Below the pieces are notes generated by a model, which made no database searches, was not told where the DNA came from, and saw nothing but the letters and a program-made list of their open reading frames with translations. This document shows, in pieces, positions 27,210 to 35,948 of a stretch of 64,000 bases of DNA. A program made the translations under genes and the position numbers. Origin of the DNA: VAZQ01 sp036557665 (GTDB lineage: Bacteria; Pseudomonadota; Alphaproteobacteria; Rhizobiales; Xanthobacteraceae). The DNA lies in the NCBI GenBank assembly GCA_036557665.1, contig DATBHG010000002.1:198627-262626 (forward strand). The letters are read 5' to 3'. Position 1 is the first letter of the stretch. Each line of letters starts with the position of its first letter.

Positions 27210-27237
27210 AGATATGCGCGAGCAGATATGCGCGAGC
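27210..27237 (-). repeat. Perfect 14-bp tandem repeat in the metK leader
   Basis: Two identical copies of AGATATGCGCGAGC (plus-strand sense) stand head to tail at 27210-27223 and 27224-27237, between the XRE gene and metK. They may be a regulator-binding site or just a small duplication. Confidence 0.7.
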
Positions 27238-27293
27238 CGATCAACGTTTCAAGGGACGCTCAACAGGCGGAGAACGGATCGCCGGCTTGCGTT

Positions 27294-27704
27294 TCAGCGA
27301 TCGCCCTTGCCGGCGATTTCCTCAACGAGGTCAACGATCCGACGCCTCAGCTTGGGCTCCTTGATGCGGGTGAACGCTCGGGTGAGGGACAGCCCTTCCG
27401 AGGTCGCGAGAAAATCCGATACGTAGCTGGGAGAGACTGCCTCCTTGGCGCCGGCGCCGACAGCGTGCACCGTGGGAGCGCCCTCAAAGAAAAACTCTAC
27501 TGGGACCTGAAGGATGTGGGAGATCTGCTGAAGCCGGCTCGCGCCGATCCGGTTGGTGCCCTTCTCGTATTTCTGAACCTGCTGAAATGTAAGGCCGAGC
27601 GCATCGCCGAGCTTCTCCTGGCTCATGGAAAGCATCATGCGACGCATGCGCACCCGACTTCCTACGTGCTTGTCAATCGGGTTGGGAGACTTCTTGGCAG
27701 CCAT
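27294..27704 (-). CDS. XRE-family helix-turn-helix transcriptional regulator
   Basis: 136 residues. The HTH domain spans about 13-70 (HVGSRVRMRRMMLSMSQEKLGDALG, then FQQVQKYEKGTNRIGASRLQQIS). A C-terminal helical tail (100-136) of the type LSLTRAFTRIKEPKLRRRIVDLVEEIA is shared by a rhizobial family found next to metK and lnt. It probably binds DNA as a dimer. A perfect inverted repeat about 165 bp upstream, overlapping its likely promoter, is a candidate autoregulatory operator. Regulation of metK is suggested only by position. Confidence 0.92.
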   Translation of the reverse strand: MAAKKSPNPIDKHVGSRVRMRRMMLSMSQEKLGDALGLTFQQVQKYEKGTNRIGASRLQQISHILQVPVEFFFEGAPTVHAVGAGAKEAVSPSYVSDFLATSEGLSLTRAFTRIKEPKLRRRIVDLVEEIAGKGDR

Positions 27705-27847
27705 ATCAAATACTCTCCTTGTGCGTCATACCCGGCTCGCAACTTTAATCTTCGGCGAGCCTCGAATCATCTGCCGATCAAAACGGGCACTCGCAAAGGT
27801 CAGTGTTCATGCTGACGTTCGGGAACGCAATGATTTTTCTCGGGCAA

Positions 27848-27884
27848 ATAATAGCACCCTGTGTCCATTGCGGAAATGCAATGG
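27848..27884 (-). promoter_or_regulatory. Promoter with inverted-repeat operator upstream of the XRE-metK pair
   Basis: A perfect inverted repeat CCATTGC / GCAATGG (27865-27871 and 27878-27884, 6-bp spacer) stands just upstream of a minus-strand TATTAT box (27853-27848), covering the expected -35 region. A further GCAATG half site is at 27827-27832. This geometry suits a dimeric repressor, most simply the XRE protein itself (inference). Confidence 0.45.
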
Positions 27885-27967
27885 TGCGGGTTGGTCAGTA
27901 AGTAAGGAAGCTTTTACCGACGATTCCCGATGTACATGCGCAGAGCGCTGATCTGACCTGCGAAGGA

Positions 27968-29653
27968 TCAATGTCGTGTCCTGCGAGACCATATGACCAC
28001 GACAAGCGCAATTACGAGCACCGCCCCCAGCGTGCCATCACCGGCACGCGCATACGGAGTGGCTGCAATGCTCTGTGGCAGCGACGCATCAAGCACGCCC
28101 TGCGTGCCGAGGGGAAGCGACGTAATGACGCGTCCGAACGGATCGACGACTGCAGAGATCCCGGTATTCGCGGCGCGCACCAACGGCAGTCCCTCCTCAA
28201 TGGCGCGCATCCTCGCTTGTTGGAAATGCTGCTGCGGTCCGGCGCTGATGCCGAACCAGCCGTCGTTGGTGAGATTGAGCATCCAGGCTGGCCGCTCGCC
28301 GCTGCCTGACACGAAGGGCCATCCGACATAGCGGCCCACATGCTCGTAGGCCCAGCCTGCGCGCTGGGCGTGCGGTACGGCATCGCCTGGAAAGATGATC
28401 TCGTAGCAGACCAGCGGCAGAAAGTCCGGTGCGCCGGGGGCATGCTGATTCAGGCGCCGATTGCCCGCAATGAACCCGCCCCGAAGCTTGGTAAGCTGAC
28501 GTAGCCCCAGTTGCTCGAGGACGCCCTGGAACGGCAGATACTCGCCAAATGGGACAAGATGCACCTTGTCGTAGACGGAGAGAATAGATCCGTCATGCCC
28601 GACCACGTAAATGGAGTTGTAGGCACGACGGATTGAAGCATTCGGCCGTACATCAGGTGGGCGGATACCACCGGTAATCAGAACGGTATTCGGTTCCAGC
28701 AACGCAACGATCCGCGCCAGTGCATCCGCTTCCCGCGTGAGAAAGAAAGGGAATGCGGATTCCGGCCAGATCAGGTGAGTGACGCCCCGCGTCCCTGTGG
28801 AATTCGGGTCCGTTGAGCGATTCGATAAATCGATGTACCGGCTCAACACCTGCTGCTTGCGAGAGTAGTTGAATTTCTCATCCTGCTGCAGATTGGGTTG
28901 AACGATGCGCAATCGGACATCGCTGACAAAAGCGGTCTGGTTCTGCCCGAGACGAATGGCCCCAAAGGTTGCCATGGCAACTATGGCCGAAGTTGCGAGC
29001 CCCGCGACTATCCATGGCTGTTTCGTTTCGACTTTCTCGTCCGCAAGGACAGCGGGCGTCGCATAGATCGCGATTGCAGCAAACGTCAGGCCCCAGATCC
29101 CTACCACTGCGGCGCCTTGAGCGAGCCAAAGTGGCGAGGCGAGCAGGTATCCGAAGGTGTTCCAGGGAAAACCGCTGAAGAGGTGCCCGCGCAGCCACTC
29201 GGCTGCGGTTACTGCAACGGCAAGGGCCAGGATCCGAGTTGGGCCCGGTGTCCAGATCAGTCGAGCGACCGCAAAACCGAGCGCGGTCCACAGCGCAAGC
29301 CCGGCCGGCAGCGCAACCACTGCTATTGGAAGGAGCCAACCGAACGTCCTCGCGTCGACCAGAAACGCATTACCAACCCAGTAAAGACTCACGAGAAAAT
29401 ACCCGAATCCGAACCACCAACCTGCGGCGCCGGCAGCAAAGACTGCATGGATTCGATTTCCGGCCGCACCATCGATCAGCCACACGGCCGCAGGAAAGCT
29501 GACGAACGGGATCAGCCAGGCCACCATCTCGGCAGGGCGAGAGCCCAAGATCAACAATGGCAGCGCGGCGGCCGCTCCGGCGAAGAACGCAATCGTGGCC
29601 CTGCGCCAGCCCCAAGCCAGGACAACGCTATGCGCAACTCTGGTCAGCTTCAC
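27968..29653 (-). CDS. lnt: Apolipoprotein N-acyltransferase
   Basis: Inner-membrane enzyme that adds the third acyl chain to lipoproteins. 561 residues, with several transmembrane segments in the first 230 and near the end, and a periplasmic nitrilase domain between. The Glu-Lys-Cys triad is visible: Glu in HLIWPESAFPF, Lys in VYDKVHLVPFGEYLP, Cys in PLVCYEIIFPG. It overlaps the corC stop by 4 bp (ATGA), indicating coupled translation, as in the ybeY-corC-lnt order of many proteobacteria. Confidence 0.94.
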   Translation of the reverse strand: MKLTRVAHSVVLAWGWRRATIAFFAGAAAALPLLILGSRPAEMVAWLIPFVSFPAAVWLIDGAAGNRIHAVFAAGAAGWWFGFGYFLVSLYWVGNAFLVDARTFGWLLPIAVVALPAGLALWTALGFAVARLIWTPGPTRILALAVAVTAAEWLRGHLFSGFPWNTFGYLLASPLWLAQGAAVVGIWGLTFAAIAIYATPAVLADEKVETKQPWIVAGLATSAIVAMATFGAIRLGQNQTAFVSDVRLRIVQPNLQQDEKFNYSRKQQVLSRYIDLSNRSTDPNSTGTRGVTHLIWPESAFPFFLTREADALARIVALLEPNTVLITGGIRPPDVRPNASIRRAYNSIYVVGHDGSILSVYDKVHLVPFGEYLPFQGVLEQLGLRQLTKLRGGFIAGNRRLNQHAPGAPDFLPLVCYEIIFPGDAVPHAQRAGWAYEHVGRYVGWPFVSGSGERPAWMLNLTNDGWFGISAGPQQHFQQARMRAIEEGLPLVRAANTGISAVVDPFGRVITSLPLGTQGVLDASLPQSIAATPYARAGDGTLGAVLVIALVVVIWSRRTRH

Positions 29654-30798
29654 GGGCGACGTGCGGACTTCAGGGGCGGGGCGTCCGGGGGGACCAAGCC
29701 TCTCGGCAGGTCGGACCCGGAGAGCGGGGTCGATGGCAGGGACCCAGCATTGGAATCTGCCGCTTCGTGCCTCGCGGCCTGCTTGCCATTGGCTCGATCC
29801 AGAACGCGATAGATGCGCAGCTTCTTTAGCCGACGCGGATCGGCGTCGAGGATCTCCAATTCGAACGGGCCGGGTCCTGGCACCAGCTCACCGCGGACTG
29901 GCACTCGGCCAATCCGGGTCATGACGTAACCTGCGAGCGTGTCCACCTCGTTGGCTGCTTCTCCGACATCGAACTCGGGGCCAACCATCGCGGTGACATG
30001 CTCTAGGCCCGCCCGCGCGTCTGCGAGGAAGGAACCGTCAGGTTGAGGGACGATGTCGGGCGCATACTCGTCGTCGTGCTCATCGGCGATCTCCCCGACG
30101 ATCTGCTCGACGATGTCCTCAATCGAAACAACACCATCGGCGCCGCCGTACTCGTCAACTACCAGGGCAAGATGGATGCGCGTTGCCTGCATCTTGGCGA
30201 GCAGGTCGAGTACCGGCATCGAAGGCGGCCCGTAAAGGATTTCGCGAATTATGCTTGCCTCTGATAGCGGCATCGAAAGATCGACCGCCTTCAGATCAAG
30301 CCCTGCCGGAAAGGGCTTCTTGCGCTTGGTGTTCCCTTTGGCCCCCGCCACGGCGCGCACAGTCATGAACGCGACCAAGTCGCGGATATGGACCATGCCG
30401 GCAGCATCATCGAGCGTCTCCTCATACACGACCAGGCGCGAGTGTCCTGCGCTCTCGAACACCTTCATGAGCTCGCCCAACGAGATCTCCCGCTGCACCC
30501 CGATGATATCAGCCCGCGGAACCATCACATCCGCGATCCGGCGCTCCCGCAAGCCCAGTATGTTGCGGAGCATGATCCGCTCCGTGGGCGAAAACCCGGT
30601 GTCGCCGGTGGCGTGCTCCAAGACATCCTTGAGATCCGCGCGGACGCTGCTCGTCCTCCATCCGAGCACAGCGCGCACGGCACGCGTGAACCATCCTTCC
30701 CGGACCTCCCGGTTGAGCTCGGAGGGTCTCGACACGAGGACGGGCAGATTAGGTACGGGGCCTGGCCCGCCTGAGCTGGATGGATCGGGATCCGGCAT
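29650..30798 (-). CDS. corC: CBS-domain hemolysin family protein (CorC type)
   Basis: 382 residues. There is no N-terminal DUF21 membrane domain, so this is the soluble CorC form. Two CBS domains (about 95-230) begin at RIADVMVPRADIIGVQREISL, with the DEYGGADGVVSIEDIVEQIVGEI signature. A CorC/HlyC C-terminal domain (about 245-330) contains the NEVDTLAGYVMTRIGRVP stretch. An extra Pro/Ser/Asp-rich tail closes the protein. CorC has been linked to magnesium/cobalt tolerance; direct transport is not shown. Placed between ybeY and lnt. Confidence 0.9.
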   Translation of the reverse strand: MPDPDPSSSGGPGPVPNLPVLVSRPSELNREVREGWFTRAVRAVLGWRTSSVRADLKDVLEHATGDTGFSPTERIMLRNILGLRERRIADVMVPRADIIGVQREISLGELMKVFESAGHSRLVVYEETLDDAAGMVHIRDLVAFMTVRAVAGAKGNTKRKKPFPAGLDLKAVDLSMPLSEASIIREILYGPPSMPVLDLLAKMQATRIHLALVVDEYGGADGVVSIEDIVEQIVGEIADEHDDEYAPDIVPQPDGSFLADARAGLEHVTAMVGPEFDVGEAANEVDTLAGYVMTRIGRVPVRGELVPGPGPFELEILDADPRRLKKLRIYRVLDRANGKQAARHEAADSNAGSLPSTPLSGSDLPRGLVPPDAPPLKSARRP

Positions 30799-30804
30799 GG
30801 CAGA

Positions 30805-31323
30805 TCAGCAGTAGGGATTAGGAACGCCGAGGCGGCCGAGAATGCAGATTTCCAGCTCCTCCATCGCGTGCGCCTCGTGCTCAGCACGATGATCATAGCC
30901 GAGCAGATGAAGAAAGCCATGGACCGCGAGATGGGCAAGATGGTGCGCGAACGGCTTGCCGAGTGCCCGGGCCTCGCGTTCGGTTGTCTCGTAGGCAATC
31001 ACGATGTCGCCCAACAGAGCCCGTGTTGCGCTCGGGATCGGCCGAGCATCTGCAGGAAACGAAAGCACATTGGTCGATTTGTCCTGCCGCCGCCATGCTC
31101 GGTTGAGATCGCGCACGGTGGAATCATCTGCCAGCACGACGGCCAATTCACCCCCTTTGAGCGCCACCGCGGACGCGGCCTGACGTAGTGCGCGTTTCAA
31201 TACGGCTGTGGAATTGCGCCGGGTGTCCCACAGGCGAGATCGGGTCACGATGTCAATGGTGGTCGCCCGCGAAATGCGCGTGGACCGTACGTGCATGTGC
31301 TGGTAGTCCCGTGCCGAGCTCAT
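30805..31323 (-). CDS. ybeY: YbeY, rRNA maturation endoribonuclease
   Basis: Metal-dependent endonuclease acting in 16S rRNA 3' maturation and ribosome quality control. 172 residues. The three-histidine metal motif HLAVHGFLHLLGYDH is intact, and LNRAWRRQDKSTNVLSFP is the family motif. The ATG at 31323 follows the phoH stop directly. The first 25 residues are less conserved, and a later start is possible. Confidence 0.94.
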   Translation of the reverse strand: MSSARDYQHMHVRSTRISRATTIDIVTRSRLWDTRRNSTAVLKRALRQAASAVALKGGELAVVLADDSTVRDLNRAWRRQDKSTNVLSFPADARPIPSATRALLGDIVIAYETTEREARALGKPFAHHLAHLAVHGFLHLLGYDHRAEHEAHAMEELEICILGRLGVPNPYC

Positions 31324-32376
31324 TCATCGCTCTCGGGCACCGCTCGCCGGCTTGAATGCCTCCTTGTCGTAAGCCTCCACAATGCGGGCTACGAGCTCGT
31401 GCCGGATGACGTCCTCGGCGGTATAGGCAACAATACCCACTCCTTCGACGTTCCGCAGCAGCCGCGTGGCTTCCGCCAGCCCCGAGATTTGGCCAGGCGG
31501 CAGATCGACCTGGCTCGGATCCCCGGTCACGATCATGCGGCTGTTCTCTCCTAAGCGCGTTAGGAACATCTTCATTTGCATGCAAGAGGTGTTTTGCGCT
31601 TCGTCCAAGATGACGACTGCATTCGAAAGGGTTCGCCCGCGCATGAAGGCGAGCGGCGCGATTTCGATCTCGCCCGTCTCCAGTGCACGCTCCACAATGC
31701 GCGCGTCCATGAGATCGTACAGTGCATCGTAGATGGGGCGCAGATACGGGTCGACTTTTTCGCGCATGTCGCCAGGCAGAAATCCCAGCCGCTCGCCGGC
31801 TTCAACCGCTGGCCGTGAAAGAATAATACGATCAACCTCCTTGCGCTCGAAAAGCTGCACCGCATGCGCAACGGCGAGCCAGGTCTTTCCCGTTCCCGCA
31901 GGTCCAATCCCGAACACTAGCGCGTGGCGACGCAGAGCACGGATGTACGCGTCCTGCGCCTGCGTGCGCGCGCGCACCGAACGCTTGCGCAAGTTGATCT
32001 CTTCGAAGCTTGTTCGCGCCTCTGCTGACTCGTAATCGAACAATGATCCTTGGGCGATGGCCAGGCGGATGGCACCCTCAAAATCGCCGGACACAAGCTC
32101 GCCGCCCTGCTTCAGGCGCTCGTACAGGCTTTCGAGCACGCGCCGCGCTTGCTCTACACTTTCCCGAGAGCCTGCAAGAGTCACATGGTTGCCGCGCTGC
32201 TCGGCGACTACGCCCAGCCTGCGCTCGAGCAGCGCAAGGTTCTGCCCGTATTGCCCGAACAGGGTGGAAGCCAGTCGGTTATCCTCGAAAGTGAGCAACA
32301 GCTGAGACGCTGGATTGCTCGTCGTCACCACGGCGGAGGATGCGAGGGATCCACTCCCAATTCGAGGCGAGCGCAA
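31324..32376 (-). CDS. PhoH-like (PhoL) ATPase
   Basis: 350 residues. The N-terminal KH-like part (RGNHVTLAGSRESVEQARRVLESLYERL) is followed by a PhoH ATPase domain with Walker A FGIGPAGTGKTWLAVA and Walker B AVVILDEAQNTSCMQMKMFLTRLGENS. Family members next to ybeY are thought to act in RNA metabolism or ribosome quality control. Placed between miaB and ybeY with spacings of 1-5 bp, so the set is one transcriptional unit. Confidence 0.92.
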   Translation of the reverse strand: MRSPRIGSGSLASSAVVTTSNPASQLLLTFEDNRLASTLFGQYGQNLALLERRLGVVAEQRGNHVTLAGSRESVEQARRVLESLYERLKQGGELVSGDFEGAIRLAIAQGSLFDYESAEARTSFEEINLRKRSVRARTQAQDAYIRALRRHALVFGIGPAGTGKTWLAVAHAVQLFERKEVDRIILSRPAVEAGERLGFLPGDMREKVDPYLRPIYDALYDLMDARIVERALETGEIEIAPLAFMRGRTLSNAVVILDEAQNTSCMQMKMFLTRLGENSRMIVTGDPSQVDLPPGQISGLAEATRLLRNVEGVGIVAYTAEDVIRHELVARIVEAYDKEAFKPASGARER

Positions 32377-32381
32377 CGGCT

Positions 32382-33752
32382 TCAGTCCCCCGTGGCCGGG
32401 ACGTCTTGCGCGAGCACGCCGAATAGGCTGTTCGAGCTCGCCCTGGTGATCCTCACTGCTCTAACTTTGCCGATCAAGGCGTGTGGTGCGATGACCTGAA
32501 TAGGTTGCAGATATGGGGATCGGCCGATGATCTGGCCAGGATGACGCCCCGGTTTTTCGAACAGGACCTTGAAAGTGCGTTCGACGCAGCGGCTGTTGAA
32601 GGCGGCGGCATGGCGCTCGATCGCGGCCTGCACCCGATGCAACCGCGCAAGTTTGACATCCTCCGGGATTTGATCCGGCATGGCCGCGGCCGGTGTGCCG
32701 GGGCGAGGCGAGTATTTGAACGAGAACGCTCCGGCATACGCGACCTCGTCAATGAGCGAGAGGGTCGCCTTGATGTCGTCCTCACTCTCGCCGGGAAAGC
32801 CGACGATGAAGTCGGAGGAGAACGCCATGTCGCCCCGCGCAGCGCGCAACCGCCCGATCATGTCCAGGTAGGCAACTCGCGTATGCCGTCGATTCATCAG
32901 TGTCAGCATGCGGTCCGAGCCGGTTTGTGCAGGAACGTGCACGTAAGGCATCAGTGCCGGCAGATCGCGATGGGCGGCAATCAGGCTTGCCTCCATGTCG
33001 CAGGGATGACTGGTGGTGTAGCGCAGGCGGGCGACACCGGGCACCGCGGCAACACGGTACAGAAGTTTTCCGAGCGTCCAATCGGCCCCGTCGGGACCTC
33101 TTCCGTGATAGGCGTTGACGTTCTGGCCAATAAGCGTGATCTCCCGCACCCCGGCATCCGCAAGGCGCTCCACTTCGGCGGTAATCTGGAGCACCGGACG
33201 CGAGGCTTCGGTCCCGCGCGTGTACGGCACGACGCAGAACGTGCAGAATTTATCACAACCCTCCTGGACTGTGACGAAGGCCGACACCCCCCGGGTCTGG
33301 ATCGCGTGCCGGGTTGGAGCCTTGAGCCGCTCGAATTTGTTGTCGGCGGGGAACTCGGTATCGACGATTCTGCTATTGTGGGCCGCGCGCGCGAGCAGCT
33401 CAGGCAGGCGGTGATAGGTCTGCGAGCCTATGACCAGATCGACCGCCGGCGCACGGCGAACGATCTCTTCCCCTTGCGCCTGGGCGACACAGCCGGCGAC
33501 GGCAATTTTCACCTGGCGCCCCGAACGTGCAGCCGTCTCCTTGAACGCGCGTATCCGGCCTAGCTCGGAAAAGACCTTGTCCTCCGCCTTCTCGCGGATG
33601 TGACAAGTATTCAAAATGATGAGGTCGGCGTCCTCGGGCGTGAGCGTCTCGCTGAAACCTTCCGGCGCAAGCGTGTCCGCCATACGTTGCGAATCATAGA
33701 CGTTCATCTGGCAGCCAAAGGACTTGATGTAAACCTTTCGGCCTACGCTCAT
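32382..33752 (-). CDS. miaB: tRNA-2-methylthio-N6-dimethylallyladenosine synthase
   Basis: Radical-SAM methylthiotransferase modifying A37 of tRNAs that read U-starting codons. 456 residues. The N-terminal UPF0004 domain holds the auxiliary-cluster cysteines (FGCQMNVYDS, LNTCHIREKAEDK, VAGCVAQ). The radical SAM motif is EGCDKFCTFCVVPYTRG. A C-terminal TRAM domain ends the protein. Together with mtaB at 45.9 kb the window holds two methylthiotransferases of different specificity. Confidence 0.96.
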   Translation of the reverse strand: MSVGRKVYIKSFGCQMNVYDSQRMADTLAPEGFSETLTPEDADLIILNTCHIREKAEDKVFSELGRIRAFKETAARSGRQVKIAVAGCVAQAQGEEIVRRAPAVDLVIGSQTYHRLPELLARAAHNSRIVDTEFPADNKFERLKAPTRHAIQTRGVSAFVTVQEGCDKFCTFCVVPYTRGTEASRPVLQITAEVERLADAGVREITLIGQNVNAYHGRGPDGADWTLGKLLYRVAAVPGVARLRYTTSHPCDMEASLIAAHRDLPALMPYVHVPAQTGSDRMLTLMNRRHTRVAYLDMIGRLRAARGDMAFSSDFIVGFPGESEDDIKATLSLIDEVAYAGAFSFKYSPRPGTPAAAMPDQIPEDVKLARLHRVQAAIERHAAAFNSRCVERTFKVLFEKPGRHPGQIIGRSPYLQPIQVIAPHALIGKVRAVRITRASSNSLFGVLAQDVPATGD

Positions 33753-33755
33753 GCG

Positions 33756-34108
33756 CTACTCCGGGGAGTGGATATCGGCATCCTGTATCACTTTCGCCCA
33801 CTTCGCGATTTCCGACCTGATATAGGCATTGAGCCCTTCCGGAGTACTGTCCTCGCTGCTCATACCGAGATCGCAGCGGCAATGAGACCGCTCGCTCCGG
33901 TGCGGTTCTCGATCACGATCGACTGCCCCATGGTCTCCGACATTCTTTGCGCCAGGATCCTGGCGATCACATCCGTGCCGCCGCCGGCTGAAAATCCCAC
34001 GAGGATCCTGATCGGCTGCTCGGGAAAGCTCGGCGTTTGCGTGGGACTCCTGCTGCCGAGCAAGCCGATCCCAAACGCGAGGGCCAGGGCGAATGCCGAC
34101 GGTTTCAT
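33756..34108 (-). pseudogene. Decayed tripartite-tricarboxylate (Bug) receptor gene
   Basis: The N-terminal part (ATG 34108) reads signal peptide, then PEQPIRILVGFSAGGGTDVIARILAQRM and MGQSIVIENRTGASG, typical of Bug periplasmic receptors. The frame stops at 33860. In another frame from about 33870 to 33756 the Bug C-terminus STPEGLNAYIRSEIAKWAKVIQDADI is readable. An intact gene is about 970 bp, and here the middle is deleted with a frame change. It lies between miaB and rimI, a position where rhizobia often carry a fur-type regulator. Confidence 0.85.
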
Positions 34109-34122
34109 GGCCTAGCTCCGGA

Positions 34123-34602
34123 TCACGGCAAGTCTCGGCGAAGGACGAGCGCTGCTGAGCCTTGGTGCTCTGGATAATACCGTTCGCGGCGGCCCACATC
34201 ACGAAAACCCGCGCGCTGGTAAAGACGCCGCGCCGCAACGTTGTCCTCGGCAACTTCCAGGAAGACGGGACCCAGGCCAAAGCCAGCAAGCCGACGCAAA
34301 TGCAGCTCCAGCAGTTGGCGCCCGAGTCCCCTGCCTCGCTCAGAGGAGCTGACCGCTACGGACAGGATTTCGGCCTCTCCGGCAACCATCCGCGACAAGA
34401 TGAAGCCTGCCACGCTGCCGCCAATGGCGACGCGATGGGCAACCACATTCGGCTGACTGAGCAGCTCGCGGAATTCGCCGTCGCTCCACGCGCGCCGGAA
34501 AGAGCCTGCGTGCAATGCAGCCAACGCCCGTGCATCGGCAACGCCGGCTTCCGAGAGGACGACTCGGCTGCGTGCAAACAGCTGGCGCGCGATGTTTCTC
34601 AT
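34123..34602 (-). CDS. rimI: RimI-type ribosomal-protein alanine N-acetyltransferase
   Basis: GNAT acetyltransferase. ATG 34602 overlaps the tsaB stop (ATGA) and gives 159 residues; the longer frame from 34773 lies inside tsaB and is not credible. The acetyl-CoA loop VSSSERGRGLGRQLLELHL and the C-terminal NVAARRLYQRAGFRDVGRRERYY are typical. Coupling with tsaB is a widespread arrangement. The substrate is S18 in E. coli; here it is inferred. Confidence 0.88.
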   Translation of the reverse strand: MRNIARQLFARSRVVLSEAGVADARALAALHAGSFRRAWSDGEFRELLSQPNVVAHRVAIGGSVAGFILSRMVAGEAEILSVAVSSSERGRGLGRQLLELHLRRLAGFGLGPVFLEVAEDNVAARRLYQRAGFRDVGRRERYYPEHQGSAALVLRRDLP

Positions 34603-35282
34603 CTGCGGGGCAGGTGGGCTGCGTCCTGCGGCTGTGCGTCCGGCGCACGCAAATATAGCGGTTTCGGCGGGCCGAAACCCTCCGTGGCGGCAGCGCCGAG
34701 CCGCGCGATCCAGCTGATATCGGGCGCACTGCGGGTGTCGACCAGGAGCGGTGGATCGGCATCCTTCGGCCACGCCTTTGCCAGGAGGCTTGCTCCCGAG
34801 CCGATGACGCGGGCGGATCCCGTGGTTGCCGTGCGCAATGCGTCGCGCAATGTGGCGATCCGCGGAGCGACCAGGGTGCGTCCCCCCTTGCCGAAAATCT
34901 GGAGATAGACGTGATCGTGCCGCGCATCGATGGCTGCTATGACATGTGTGCTGTCGTCGACCGCGATCAGCGGTGCCGCCAGGCCTGCGAGGGTTGAGAG
35001 ACCTATTGCCGGTTTGGCGGCTGCCAGGGCAATACCGCGAGCAGCCGATATCCCGACGCGCAGCCCGGTATAGCTGCCGGGCCCGGTAGTCACAGCAATA
35101 CGATCGAGCTCGGCAAATTCGATCGCAGCTTGATCCATCACGCGCGCTACGAGGGGCAGCAATGCCTCTGCATGCCCCCGGACAGTGGGTAGCGTCTCGC
35201 TGACGGTAATACCACCCGCCGCTGTGTCGAGCACGGCGGCCGAGCAGGCATCGAGTGCAGTGTCTATGGCGAGCACGCGCAT
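34599..35282 (-). CDS. tsaB: TsaB, tRNA threonylcarbamoyladenosine biosynthesis protein
   Basis: Partner of TsaD and TsaE in making t6A37. 227 residues of the ASKHA fold. It starts MRVLAIDTALDACSAAVLD and has the diagnostic AVTTGPGSYTGLRVGISAARGIAL. Like other TsaB proteins it lacks the metal-binding His pair of TsaD. Followed by rimI with a 4-bp overlap. Confidence 0.94.
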   Translation of the reverse strand: MRVLAIDTALDACSAAVLDTAAGGITVSETLPTVRGHAEALLPLVARVMDQAAIEFAELDRIAVTTGPGSYTGLRVGISAARGIALAAAKPAIGLSTLAGLAAPLIAVDDSTHVIAAIDARHDHVYLQIFGKGGRTLVAPRIATLRDALRTATTGSARVIGSGASLLAKAWPKDADPPLLVDTRSAPDISWIARLGAAATEGFGPPKPLYLRAPDAQPQDAAHLPRR

Positions 35283-35298
35283 CGGTTGCGCGCGCAGA

Positions 35299-35862
35299 TC
35301 ACCCCATCGGCCTGACCGCTACCACGTCGGGCAAGTAGTGGCGGAGCAGGTTCTCGATGCCGTGCCGCAAGGTCGCCGTCGAGGACGGGCAGCCGGAGCA
35401 TGCTCCCTTCATGTCGAGATAGACCACTCCTTCCTTGAAGCCGCGGAATGTGATGTCGCCACCGTCATTGGCAACCGCTGGGCGCACGCGCGTTTCGATC
35501 AGCTCCTTGATCGTGGCCACGGTTTCGGTATCCTCCGGCTCAAAGAACTCTTCCTCGTGCGGTCCTGCGGTGCCCTGCGTGCTCCGAACGATCGGGGCAC
35601 CCGACATGAAGTGCTCCATGATAGCCCCGAGCACTGCCGGCTTTAACTGCTGCCACTCGCCTGTCGACTTTGTTACCGCCACAAAATCAGCGCCGAAAAA
35701 CACGCCAGAAACGCCGCTGATGGCGAACAACCGCTCCGCCAGAGGCGATTGGGCTGCGGCCTCCAGGTCGCGCATGTCAAGGGTTCCGCTTGCCAGCACG
35801 CTTCGCCCGGGCAAGAACTTGAGTGTGGCCGGATTTGGAGTCGGCTCGGTCTGGATAAACAT
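35299..35862 (-). CDS. NifU-like iron-sulfur scaffold protein (Nfu type)
   Basis: 187 residues. The N-terminal Nfu domain (1-90) starts MFIQTEPTPNPATLKFLPG, and the C-terminal NifU domain (about 110-185) carries the cluster-binding GACSGCPSSTATLRHGIENLL CxxC. It carries Fe-S clusters to client proteins in the cytoplasm. It is 16 bp upstream of tsaB on the same strand. Confidence 0.94.
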   Translation of the reverse strand: MFIQTEPTPNPATLKFLPGRSVLASGTLDMRDLEAAAQSPLAERLFAISGVSGVFFGADFVAVTKSTGEWQQLKPAVLGAIMEHFMSGAPIVRSTQGTAGPHEEEFFEPEDTETVATIKELIETRVRPAVANDGGDITFRGFKEGVVYLDMKGACSGCPSSTATLRHGIENLLRHYLPDVVAVRPMG

Positions 35863-35948
35863 TTCAGGCTCCCTGAATTTCTGCAGGTCACCCAGCCTGC
35901 AGAGCGGCTTCCCAGTAAGGTTGGCGCTTGAGGCCGAAACTTCAATGC

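Noticed and set aside
27136..27293. SAM-sensing riboswitch in the metK leader
   Set aside because: None of the conserved cores of SAM-II or SAM/SAH elements that I know could be recognised; only a tandem repeat is visible.
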